A stretch of DNA of 8,104 nt from Pseudomonadota bacterium (GTDB lineage Bacteria; Pseudomonadota; Alphaproteobacteria; Micavibrionales; Micavibrionaceae): the NCBI GenBank assembly GCA_016198545.1, contig JACQIJ010000024.1, positions 1 to 8,104 of the forward strand, written 5' to 3'. This document shows positions 1-6,568 of the stretch, piece after piece; position 1 is the first letter of the stretch; every line of letters starts with the position of its first letter. The position numbers were made by a program, and so were the translations under genes. Under the pieces are notes generated by a model that worked only from the letters and a program-made list of their open reading frames with translations, was not told the DNA's origin and did not search any database.

Positions 1-419
1 TTCTCTTCCCTGAATTTCTTAACAAGATCAATGCATTTCCGGTGATTGAGGACTGTTACCTCAACCCCCCTTTCCCGTAAAAAATCAACATTTCCTGCCG
101 AATTTACCGTATCTCCTACGACCACCCTGTTAATCTTGAATTGTACAATCGTCCCTGCGCACATCATGCACGGGCTTAGTGTCGTATACATCGTGGTTTT
201 TCTGCGCGAGGCCATCCGACCCGCCGCGCGCATGGCCGACATCTCACCGTGAATTATGGGATTTCCTTCCTGGACAAGCATATTGTGGCCCTCGCCCAGT
301 ACCTTGCCATCCTCATCCGCCAGCACGCCGCCTATGGGGCAGCCACCCTCGTTATAGCCCTTCAGGGCCAGTTCGTAGGCCCTGTCCATAAACTCCATAT
401 CCCTGTTCGCTTTGATCAT
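1..419 (-). CDS. Cytosine deaminase, yeast FCY1 type (3' end cut by window edge)
   Basis: Small zinc hydrolase of the cytidine deaminase superfamily, expected to convert cytosine to uracil in pyrimidine salvage in the cytoplasm. About 139 codons are visible and the C-terminus lies beyond the window. Read from ATG at 419-417, the zinc and catalytic residues are H57-G-E59 and the S-P-C84-M-M-C87-A-G motif, with an upstream G-H-N46-M motif. Segments such as EGGCPIGG, GHNM, YTTLSPC and VVVGD match what I recall of Saccharomyces FCY1 closely, so the call is cytosine rather than guanine or tRNA-adenosine deaminase. The family's C-terminal substrate-contacting residues cannot be checked. The start is uncertain: ATG 419 has no Shine-Dalgarno sequence and would lie almost at the predicted transcription start, while ATG 389-387 (M11) has GGAG three bases upstream and an AGGGA ten bases upstream and would still give a full domain. 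It is divergent from the gene at 458. It is unrelated to the TIM-barrel CodA of E. coli, so no symbol is given. Confidence 0.88.
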   Translation of the reverse strand, partial: MIKANRDMEFMDRAYELALKGYNEGGCPIGGVLADEDGKVLGEGHNMLVQEGNPIIHGEMSAMRAAGRMASRRKTTMYTTLSPCMMCAGTIVQFKINRVVVGDTVNSAGNVDFLRERGVEVTVLNHRKCIDLVKKFREE

Positions 420-426
420 GAATACG

Positions 427-455
427 CTTATATTGGGACGGGAGAAAAATTTCAA
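427..455 (-). promoter_or_regulatory. Candidate sigma-70 promoter for the cytosine deaminase gene
   Basis: On the minus strand TTGAAA (455-450) is separated by exactly 17 bases from TATAAG (432-427). Each hexamer differs from the consensus at one position. Transcription would begin near 420, so a transcript starting translation at ATG 419 would be leaderless or nearly so, while a start at ATG 389 would have a leader of about 30 bases. The -35 box ends two bases before the ATG of the divergent gene at 458 and the spacer covers that gene's purine-rich ribosome site, so the two genes share this 38-base region. On the plus strand TATATT (429-434) with TTCGCT 17 bases upstream could serve the other gene, but that match is weak. 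Confidence 0.5.
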
Positions 456-457
456 CC

Positions 458-1462
458 ATGCCGCACCAGACGCAAAAAACGCCTGTTACAACCGCAACGC
501 CGTTCATCCGGATGCAGCAGGCCGTGGATATCGTCAACACAAGCCCCCATCCGGCCAACAAAATCGCCGCGGCCCTGTTCGGGCGGGATACGAAGACGGG
601 AAAAGAATTCAGCGTTTCCCGCACCAATTACTGGCCGGCACCCATTTTTGAGAAAATAGGAACGGAGGCGCGCATCGGCAATGCCAGCGGCACGGTGCAT
701 GCCGAAACGGCCTGCATAATCGCTGCGGCCGGCGCAACGGACGGCGCCAGCCTGTGCATAACTGATCCTTTCTGTCCCAACTGCGCCAAGAACATGGCGG
801 AAGCCGGCATCAAGGCCGTCTATATAGACCACAAGGGTTTCAAAAAGGATTTTGTCGCCCGCCGCGCGCATGCGTTCGAGGACATGTCGATGCGCATCTG
901 CGAAAAAGCCGGAATCAGCGTTTACGAATTATGGCGGAAGGAGGAACGCCTCATCCCTATCCTCCAGTTCGCGCCCAGCTACGCGCCGCCGGAAGACAGC
1001 CCAGTGGAAAAAAAACCCTTTGACGCCGGGCCCGACAAGACAAAATTCCTTATCGCAGCAAAATCAATCCAGAGCCGCCATCACAGCCGCAAGATTGCAA
1101 TTGCGCTGGTCAAGGATGCTTCAGGAAGCCATGAAATCCTGACGGCGCGCACGCACCCCGCTATCGGGTATACGATGAAGGCGGATCTGGGCGAAATCGA
1201 AAGCCCGCAGGGAAAATACAGCTTCATGCTGGAGCCTGCGGGACGCATACTTATGCATGCTGCCCGGCGTGGCGTAAAAATCGCCGATGGATTTTTCTAC
1301 GCAACGCAGGTTCCGACCGCGCGCGAGCTGGTGAACATCACGGGTGCGGGGCTGACATCGCTTTATATCGGCGACCTTTCGAAATCACGGGATGAATATG
1401 GACCTCAGGCGATGGAAGAATTAAAGGAAAAGGGCATACTTTCCTTCACATGTCTTCCGTAA
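458..1462 (+). CDS. Two-domain deaminase-like protein: active-looking N-terminal half, degenerate C-terminal half
   Basis: Protein of 334 residues in the cytidine/deoxycytidylate deaminase superfamily; the exact substrate is not recognisable. The first domain (about residues 15-165) has a complete zinc site: H81-A-E83, with E83 as the expected proton shuttle, and C106-P-N-C109, followed by the typical helix and strand AEAGIKAVYID. The second half (about 195-310) repeats the fold pattern: a strand, an EPAGRILMHAARRG helix, FFYATQVPTAREL and a GAGLTSLYIGD strand. Here the HAE position reads EPA (259-261), and aligning backwards from the YI strand puts T287 and E290 where the two cysteines should be, so zinc binding is not expected. 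The halves are joined by a proline- and charge-rich linker (about 170-195). No signal peptide or membrane segment is seen. GGAG at 441-444 is rather far from the ATG (13 bases), so the ribosome site is weak. The stop TAA directly abuts the sucB stop. The substrate could be a free nucleotide, a nucleoside or something else. Confidence 0.75.
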   Translation: MPHQTQKTPVTTATPFIRMQQAVDIVNTSPHPANKIAAALFGRDTKTGKEFSVSRTNYWPAPIFEKIGTEARIGNASGTVHAETACIIAAAGATDGASLCITDPFCPNCAKNMAEAGIKAVYIDHKGFKKDFVARRAHAFEDMSMRICEKAGISVYELWRKEERLIPILQFAPSYAPPEDSPVEKKPFDAGPDKTKFLIAAKSIQSRHHSRKIAIALVKDASGSHEILTARTHPAIGYTMKADLGEIESPQGKYSFMLEPAGRILMHAARRGVKIADGFFYATQVPTARELVNITGAGLTSLYIGDLSKSRDEYGPQAMEELKEKGILSFTCLP

Positions 1463-2686
1463 TCAGATATCCAGCAACAATCTCTGCGGATCCTCAATCG
1501 CTTCCTTGACGCGGACAAGGAACGTGACCGCCTCGCGCCCATCGATAATGCGGTGATCATATGAAAGGGCGAGATACATCATCGGCCGCGCCTCGACCTT
1601 GCCGTCGGGCATGACCATCGGGCGCTGCTGGATCTTGTGCATGCCGAGGATGCCGGATTGCGGCGTGTTCAGGATCGGCGTGGACATCAGCGACCCGAAA
1701 ACGCCGCCATTGGTGATCGTGAAGGTGCCGCCCTGCAGCTCCTCCATCCCGATCTTTCCTTCGCGGGCGCGGGCGCCGACATCGGCGATGTCCTTTTCGA
1801 TCTGCGCCATCGGCTTCGTGTCGCAATCGCGCACGACCGGCACGATGAGACCCTGCGGCGTCGAAACAGCGACGCCGAGGTCATAGTAGTTTTTATAGAC
1901 GATCTCCTCTCCATCAATGGAGGCGTTCACCGCCGGGAATTCCTTCAGCGCATTCACGGCCGCGCGAACGAAGAACGACATGAAGCCGAGTTTCACGCCG
2001 TGCTTTTTCTCGAAGGAATCCTTGTATTCGTTGCGCAGAGCCATCACCGCGCCCATATCGCATTCGTTGAAGGTGGTCAGCATCGCGGCTGTGTTCTGCG
2101 CTTCCTTCAGGCGTTTGGCGATGCTCTGGCGCAGGCGGGTCATGCGCACGCGCTCCTCGCGCGGTTTGTCATGGCGGACAGAAACAGGGTGCGTACCCAC
2201 AGCCTGCGGCGCAGGGATATCGCCTGCGCTTCTGCCCTTATAATCGAGAACATCGCCCTTGGTCACGCGGCCGTCCTTGCCGGTTCCGGCGATGGACGAC
2301 GGACCGATACCGCGTTCCTCCATCATCTTGCGCGCGGCGGGGCCGGATTGTTTTTGTTCCGTTGCCGGAGCGGACGGCGCGGCCTTCTGCGGCGCAGACG
2401 CGGCGGCAACCGGTTTCGCGGCGGGTTTCGGCGCATCGTTTGCAGCCCCCCCGCCGGCGGCGATTTCCGCCAGGATCGCCCCGACGCCGACATTGCTGCC
2501 CGCCTTGGCGACAATCTTGCTCAGAACGCCGGAAGAAGGCGCGTTGACCTCCAGCGTCACCTTGTCGGTTTCCAGCTCCACCACCGGCTCGTCGGCGGCG
2601 ACGGCTTCGCCCTCTTTTTTAAGCCACTGGGCGACAGTCGCCTCGGTCACGGATTCGCCAAGGGTCGGAACTACGATCTGGGTCAT
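1463..2686 (-). CDS. sucB: Dihydrolipoyl succinyltransferase, E2 of 2-oxoglutarate dehydrogenase
   Basis: E2 core of the 2-oxoglutarate dehydrogenase complex, transferring the succinyl group from E1 through lipoyl-lysine to CoA. Its 407 residues show the full order: one lipoyl domain (1-77) with the lipoylated K42 in ETDKVTLEV; an Ala/Pro-rich flexible linker (80-113); a peripheral subunit-binding domain (114-149, with PAARKMMEERGI and GKDGRVTKGDV) that docks E1/E3; a second linker; and the catalytic domain (about 178-407) with H378 and D382 in SYDHRIIDG. The single lipoyl domain and the closing sequence RLLLDI fit SucB rather than the acetyltransferase AceF. ATG 2686 gives the standard N-terminus MTQIVVPTLGES, with AAGGA 11 bases upstream. 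It is the last visible gene of the suc cluster, separated from sucA by 405 bases, which suggests it may also have a promoter of its own. No lpd follows. The convergent deaminase gene starts its stop codon next to this one, leaving no room for an intergenic terminator. Confidence 0.97.
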   Translation of the reverse strand: MTQIVVPTLGESVTEATVAQWLKKEGEAVAADEPVVELETDKVTLEVNAPSSGVLSKIVAKAGSNVGVGAILAEIAAGGGAANDAPKPAAKPVAAASAPQKAAPSAPATEQKQSGPAARKMMEERGIGPSSIAGTGKDGRVTKGDVLDYKGRSAGDIPAPQAVGTHPVSVRHDKPREERVRMTRLRQSIAKRLKEAQNTAAMLTTFNECDMGAVMALRNEYKDSFEKKHGVKLGFMSFFVRAAVNALKEFPAVNASIDGEEIVYKNYYDLGVAVSTPQGLIVPVVRDCDTKPMAQIEKDIADVGARAREGKIGMEELQGGTFTITNGGVFGSLMSTPILNTPQSGILGMHKIQQRPMVMPDGKVEARPMMYLALSYDHRIIDGREAVTFLVRVKEAIEDPQRLLLDI

Positions 2687-2728
2687 GGGCGGATTTTTCC
2701 TTGTTTTGCAGCGATTTTACTGACTTTC

Positions 2729-2757
2729 AATGTGACGCGAACGAGTCAAAAGGTCAA
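2729..2757 (-). promoter_or_regulatory. Weak candidate promoter upstream of sucB
   Basis: On the minus strand TTGACC (2757-2752, five of six consensus bases) is 17 bases from CACATT (2734-2729, only three of six). It lies about 45 bases upstream of the sucB ATG. The poor -10 would fit an activator-dependent or very weak promoter, but a chance match is quite possible. The long gap between sucA and sucB is the main reason to consider it. Confidence 0.2.
2733..2748. repeat. 16-bp imperfect palindrome, operator-like
   Basis: TGACGCG (2733-2739) and CGAGTCA (2742-2748) form seven-base arms around AA with a single mismatched pair. It lies between the two boxes of the candidate sucB promoter, the position of a typical repressor operator. 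No known regulator consensus is recognised with certainty. A second TTGAC lies just upstream, so TTGAC occurs twice within 14 bases on the minus strand. Confidence 0.35.
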
Positions 2758-2779
2758 CGGGCATACAGAGACAAACATA

Positions 2780-3091
2780 TTGACATATTACAGTTCCCAT
2801 GCAGGTTATCCTCATGCGGAACCTGTCGCGTTCCGCCTCTCAACAGAATAGAGCGATCTGCTGCTGGCATCCGGAGGAGAAGCCGCCTTTAAAATCGAGC
2901 AGGATGGTCTGTCAGAAACTCTTTACTATAGCGATTCATGGGATACGGACAACGATTACCAGCTTCTGGACAGGCTCAGAAATAAGCCGGACATCGAAAA
3001 AATCACCAACCGGATCAAAAGCAGAAGCTACACAACTTTCTATAGCGCCTCATCGGCGCCAGCAAGATTTAAGAAGCATATACGATCATTC
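2780..3091 (+). pseudogene. Possible remnant of an unidentified gene, interrupted by a TAG
   Basis: A plus-strand frame opposite to the suc genes reads, from TTG 2780, LTYYSSHAGYPHAEPVAFRL and then STE, TAG at 2849-2851, and continues in the same frame for 80 codons before reaching the end of sucA. The part after the stop includes SETLYYSDSWDTDNDYQLLD and KPDIEKITNRIKSRSYTTFY: balanced charged and aromatic content, a purine-rich first codon position and an acidic-then-basic layout, unlike the Arg/Cys/Ser-rich shadows in the other frames. No ATG or convincing ribosome site precedes it. At its right end the frame runs on without a stop into sucA antisense up to 3496, so any original C-terminus is gone. 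It may be a decayed insertion, or just a by-chance open frame. No family is recognised. Confidence 0.35.
2816..2836. repeat. Perfect inverted repeat (7-bp stem, 7-base loop)
   Basis: GCGGAAC (2816-2822) and GTTCCGC (2830-2836) are exact reverse complements around CTGTCGC. In a sucA-sucB transcript this would form a stable GC-rich hairpin about 130 bases before the sucB start. No T-run follows on either strand, so it is not a standard terminator. A role in mRNA processing or stability between the cistrons is possible. Confidence 0.5.
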
Positions 3092-5995
3092 TTAACCAAT
3101 CCCCAACGCCTCATCCACCAGCTTTGCCTGCTCCTCCATGTGACGTTTGTGCAGGCCGGTGGCGGGGGAAGCAGCTTCGGGACGACCGATATATTTGGGC
3201 CGGCCCGCCTTGTGCTTCATGTCCGCGAGCGTGTTTTCGATACGCTCCCCGACATAGAACCACGCGCCCATGTTACGCGGTTCTTCCTGGCACCAGACGA
3301 TGTCGGCATTCGGAAATTCCTTCAGTTCCTCGCCCAGCGCGCGAGCGGGGAAGGGGTAGAGCTGCTCCACCCGGACGATAGCGATATTTTTTATTTTCCG
3401 CGCGCGGCGTTCTTCCAGCAGGTCATAGTAAACCTTGCCGGTGCAGAGTATAACGCGCTTGATATCCTTCTTTGCCGCCATGTCGGCACGGTCTGAATCC
3501 CACAGGAAGCGGTGGAAGCTGCTACCCGTCAAAAAGTCCTCAACAGGCGAAACGGCCAGCTTATGCCGCAGGAGCGACTTGGGCGTCATGATAATCAGGG
3601 GCTTGCGGAAATCGCGGCACATCTGCCGCCGCAGCGCGTGGAAATAGTTCGCGGGCGTGGTGCAGTTCAGCACCTGCCAGTTGTCCTCGGCGCTCATCTG
3701 CAGAAAACGTTCGAGGCGCCCCGAGGAATGCTCCGGCCCCTGCCCTTCATAGCCGTGCGGCAACAGCAGCGTCAGCCCCGACATGCGCAGCCATTTCAGT
3801 TCGCCGGATGCGATAAACTGATCGATCAGCACTTGCGCGCCGTTGACGAAATCGCCGAACTGCGCCTCCCACAGCACCAGCGTTTTCGGATCGGCCAGCG
3901 AGTACCCATATTCAAAACCCAGTACAGCCGCTTCGGACAGCGGGCTGTCATGCACCTCGACCCGCCCCTGCGTCTCGCCGATATGCTGCAACGGGATATA
4001 TTTGTTTTCGTTTTCCTGATCGTACAAAATCGCGTGGCGCTGGGAGAACGTGCCGCGCCCCACATCCTGCCCGGACAGGCGTATGCTGTAGCCCTGCGCC
4101 GCGAGAGAGCCGAGCGCCAGCGCCTCCGCCGTTGCCCAGTCGAACCCATCGTCGCCGGAAAACATTTTCTTCTTGGCATCCAGCTGCCGCGCAATCTTTG
4201 AATTGATATTGAAACCGTCCGGCGCCCCGGTCAAAACGCCGCCGATTTTATCGAACATTTTCCGGTCGATCGCCGTGTCCCCCTTGCGTGCATCGCCATG
4301 CGCGATGGTCATGCCGGTCCACGCTCCTTCGAGGAAGTCAGCCTTGTTGGGCTTGTAGCCCTTTGTCGCCTCGAATGCCTGTTCGAGGTAGCTGTTGAAT
4401 TCATCGACCATCGCCCGCGATTCCGATTCGGACAATGTCCCTTCCGCTGCCAGCTGTGCCGCGTATTGCGCGCGCGTGGACTTAAGGGATTTAATCTTTT
4501 TATACATAAGGGGTTGTGTGAATGCGGGCTCATCGCCTTCATTGTGACCGTAGCGGCGATAGCAGAATATATCGACGACGACATCCCTCTTGAATTCCTG
4601 CCGAAATTCGGTAGCGATGCGCGCAACGTGCACGACGGCTTCCGGGTCATCGCCGTTGACATGAAAGATCGGCGCAGACAGCATCTTGGCCACATCCGTA
4701 CAATAAGGACCGGATCGGCTGTATTTGGGCATCGTCGTGAAGCCGATCTGGTTGTTGATGACGATATGGAGCGTGCCGCCGACGCGGTAGCCCGGCAATT
4801 CGGAAATCATCAGCGTCTCCGCCACCAGCCCCTGCCCCGCGAATGCGGCGTCACCGTGCAACAGGATAGGCAAAACCGCTGCGGATTCCTTGTCGTTGCG
4901 CTGCACCTGTTTTGCGCGCACCTTGCCTATGACGACCGGATTGACGGCCTCCAGATGCGACGGATTCGCCGTCAACGACAGGTGAATGACATTCCCATCA
5001 AAATCACGGTCGCTGGACGTTCCAAGATGATATTTCACATCGCCCGACCCCTGCACGGCCTCGGGATTGGATGATTGTCCCTGAAATTCTGAAAAGACAG
5101 CCGTAAAAGGCTTGCCCATCACGTTGGTCAGGACGTTCAGCCGACCGCGATGCGCCATGCCGACGACGATTTCCTTCAGCCCCATCTGCCCGCCGCGCTT
5201 CATAATCTGTTCCATTGCGGGAACCAGAGATTCACCGCCATCCAGGCCAAAGCGCTTCGTGCCCTGATGTTTGGTATGCAAAAACTGCTCAAAGCATTCG
5301 GCGGCCGTCAAACGCTGTAAAATCGCGCGCTTGCCATTGACGGTAAAATCCGTCTGGTTGCGCGGACCTTCGATGCGCTGCTGTATCCATGTGCGCTCAT
5401 CCGGATCGGTAACATGCATATATTCCACGCCGATCGTCCCGCAATAGGTCTGTTTCAGCAACACGAGAATTTCGCGCAACGTGGCATAATCGAAGCCCAG
5501 CACGCCATTCAGCAATATCGGACGATCGTAATCGATTTCGGCAAAACCGTAATGAGCCGGGTCAAGTTCAGGATGGTAATCCGATTCCTTCAGTCCCAGT
5601 GGATCGAGATTTGCCACCATGTGACCGCGCATGCGGTAAGCGCGAATCAGCAGCAACGCCTGCACGGAATCCTGCGCCTGCGCCCAGGCTTCCGTACCCG
5701 CAGAAACATGCGCCGCCACAGGGCCGCTGCCGTTTGCGCTCTGTGCTTCGGGGTTGGCATGTGTACCCTGCGCGAAACGATCGAAGCTGTTTTTATCCCT
5801 GCGGTTTTGCGGCGGCGTCCAGCTGGCACCATGCAGTTCCTTCAGCAGCGCGGCCTCATCATCGCTCAGGCTTTCAAAAAAAGAACGCCAGCTGGAATCG
5901 ACATTCCGGGGGCTGATTAAAAAACTGCCGTAAAGATGAGAGATATATTCCGCATTTGCGCCAGTCAGAAAACCAAGACTATCAGAGTTACTCAT
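3092..5995 (-). CDS. sucA: 2-oxoglutarate dehydrogenase E1 component
   Basis: Thiamine-diphosphate enzyme that decarboxylates 2-oxoglutarate and passes the succinyl group to the E2 lipoyl arm in the TCA cycle. At 967 residues it is full length (E. coli SucA is 933; alphaproteobacterial forms are longer). Visible family landmarks are the N-terminal segment with YGSFLISPRNVDSSWRSFF (about 22-40, the E2-contact region); RAYRMRGHMVANLDPLGL (118-135); GMAHRGRLNVLTNVMGKP (279-296) at the active site; HLEAVNPVV (347-355); HGDAAFAGQG (380-389) and NNQIGFTT (414-421), the Mg/ThDP-binding loop; RRYGHNEGDEP (480-490); and, in the pyrimidine-binding half, WEAQFGDFVNGAQ and LLPHGYEGQGPEHSSGR. The end LVDEALGIG is normal. 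ATG 5995 is separated by one base from the stop of the preceding gene (TAA-A-ATG), with AAGGG in that gene's last codons, so translation is probably coupled to it. No frameshift or missing motif was seen. Confidence 0.98.
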   Translation of the reverse strand: MSNSDSLGFLTGANAEYISHLYGSFLISPRNVDSSWRSFFESLSDDEAALLKELHGASWTPPQNRRDKNSFDRFAQGTHANPEAQSANGSGPVAAHVSAGTEAWAQAQDSVQALLLIRAYRMRGHMVANLDPLGLKESDYHPELDPAHYGFAEIDYDRPILLNGVLGFDYATLREILVLLKQTYCGTIGVEYMHVTDPDERTWIQQRIEGPRNQTDFTVNGKRAILQRLTAAECFEQFLHTKHQGTKRFGLDGGESLVPAMEQIMKRGGQMGLKEIVVGMAHRGRLNVLTNVMGKPFTAVFSEFQGQSSNPEAVQGSGDVKYHLGTSSDRDFDGNVIHLSLTANPSHLEAVNPVVIGKVRAKQVQRNDKESAAVLPILLHGDAAFAGQGLVAETLMISELPGYRVGGTLHIVINNQIGFTTMPKYSRSGPYCTDVAKMLSAPIFHVNGDDPEAVVHVARIATEFRQEFKRDVVVDIFCYRRYGHNEGDEPAFTQPLMYKKIKSLKSTRAQYAAQLAAEGTLSESESRAMVDEFNSYLEQAFEATKGYKPNKADFLEGAWTGMTIAHGDARKGDTAIDRKMFDKIGGVLTGAPDGFNINSKIARQLDAKKKMFSGDDGFDWATAEALALGSLAAQGYSIRLSGQDVGRGTFSQRHAILYDQENENKYIPLQHIGETQGRVEVHDSPLSEAAVLGFEYGYSLADPKTLVLWEAQFGDFVNGAQVLIDQFIASGELKWLRMSGLTLLLPHGYEGQGPEHSSGRLERFLQMSAEDNWQVLNCTTPANYFHALRRQMCRDFRKPLIIMTPKSLLRHKLAVSPVEDFLTGSSFHRFLWDSDRADMAAKKDIKRVILCTGKVYYDLLEERRARKIKNIAIVRVEQLYPFPARALGEELKEFPNADIVWCQEEPRNMGAWFYVGERIENTLADMKHKAGRPKYIGRPEAASPATGLHKRHMEEQAKLVDEALGIG

Positions 5996-5996
5996 T

Positions 5997-6560
5997 TTAC
6001 TTTGCCCTTTTAATGCCCAGAGACTCGGAAAGCGCCGCCAGCGCGCGATCTTCGTTATAGCTTATATTCAACAACCTTTCGGCCTCGTACTTTTTGCCTT
6101 TTGGCTTTCCGGCGATTCCGTCAAGAAAAAGCTTTATCCGTCCGACAAAAGACAATGAGGACGGCGGCGCCCCCAGGTCAATCTCGCGAAACGCCTTGGC
6201 AACTTCAACGGCGATATACATTACATTTTCGCGATAACCGTCCATATCATGCCTGCCCAGCCTGCCCTCCATAAGAGAGATCGCTTTGCGGCAATCGTCC
6301 GGAAGATTGCTCGCATGTTTTGCCCAACGCGCCCAGTTTTCCTGGCCGGCGCATATTTCAGCCATAACTTCATGCACAAAAGCGGATTCGAACATGCCTG
6401 CGGCTTTTTTATTGATGATGGATTCCAACGCTTCCAATTCCGCCGCATCCGCCGCCAGACCTCCCGCATCATCCGTACGACTTATCCACACGCCGGCGCG
6501 GTAAGGGAGGGCGACAAGAAATTCTTTTTCTTCATCTGAAAAATTCTCAAGAAAAGCCAT
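5997..6560 (-). CDS. Hypothetical helical protein, second copy of a tandem paralogous pair (possibly TerB-like)
   Basis: I do not recognise a named family. The product has 187 residues, no signal peptide and no membrane segment. It is clearly a paralog of the gene just upstream: shared features in the same order are LPYRAGVW (18-25), D30-D31 followed by glycines, E43, an IIN at 48-50, FVHEVM (61-66), two tryptophans W76 and W79, P-D-D-C90-R-K-A, a region around IAVEVAKAFRE, and a C-terminal NISYNED (165-171). The predicted fold is all alpha. The helix, acidic DD..G and later Glu pattern resembles the TerB/tellurite-resistance fold, where such residues can bind metal, but that is a guess from pattern only. 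AGGGGG overlapping the upstream stop codon (6570-6565), four bases from ATG 6560, supports the start. It lies 8 bases after its paralog and ends one base before sucA, so it should be made together with the E1 enzyme. A structural or regulatory role near that complex is inference from position. Confidence 0.85.
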   Translation of the reverse strand: MAFLENFSDEEKEFLVALPYRAGVWISRTDDAGGLAADAAELEALESIINKKAAGMFESAFVHEVMAEICAGQENWARWAKHASNLPDDCRKAISLMEGRLGRHDMDGYRENVMYIAVEVAKAFREIDLGAPPSSLSFVGRIKLFLDGIAGKPKGKKYEAERLLNISYNEDRALAALSESLGIKRAK

Positions 6561-6568
6561 GCCGCCCC

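Larger units (their letters stand above)
2687..3091. other. 405-base sucA-sucB intergenic region
   Basis: Unusually long for this gene pair. It contains no minus-strand reading frame of note. What can be seen is a weak promoter-like pair with a palindrome near sucB, a perfect 7-bp-stem hairpin in the middle, a plus-strand frame with coding character and a stop inside it, and a small 5-bp-stem hairpin (GCGCC at 3045-3049, GGCGC at 3055-3059) about 35 bases past the sucA stop. Neither hairpin is followed by a T-run on the minus strand, so no intrinsic terminator separates the two genes and read-through from sucA to sucB is likely. Confidence 0.7.

Noticed and set aside
1405..1462. Possible terminator at the deaminase/sucB junction (GGAAA and TTTCC arms near 1427-1445)
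   Set aside because: The stem is only about five A/T-rich pairs and the following T-rich stretch is interrupted; too weak to call.
1637..2851. 404-codon plus-strand open frame over sucB
   Set aside because: It is antisense to a complete, motif-rich sucB, is full of Arg/His/Gly runs typical of a GC-rich shadow frame, and contains no recognisable domain. Only its last ~24 codons, beyond sucB, were kept as part of the possible gene remnant.
3045..3059. GCGCC/GGCGC hairpin downstream of the sucA stop as a terminator
   Set aside because: A five-base stem with a five-base loop and no T-run on the minus strand; mentioned only as a small structure in the gap.
2799..3095. 98-codon plus-strand ORF with an ATG in the sucA-sucB gap
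   Set aside because: The frame has an ATG, but its composition (Cys, Arg, Gln, Ser clusters) looks like a shifted shadow of the more protein-like neighbouring frame, and no ribosome site precedes it.
3512..5074. Long plus-strand open frames (229 and 258 codons) over sucA
   Set aside because: Both are antisense to intact sucA, with composition expected from reversed codons and no ribosome sites or motifs.
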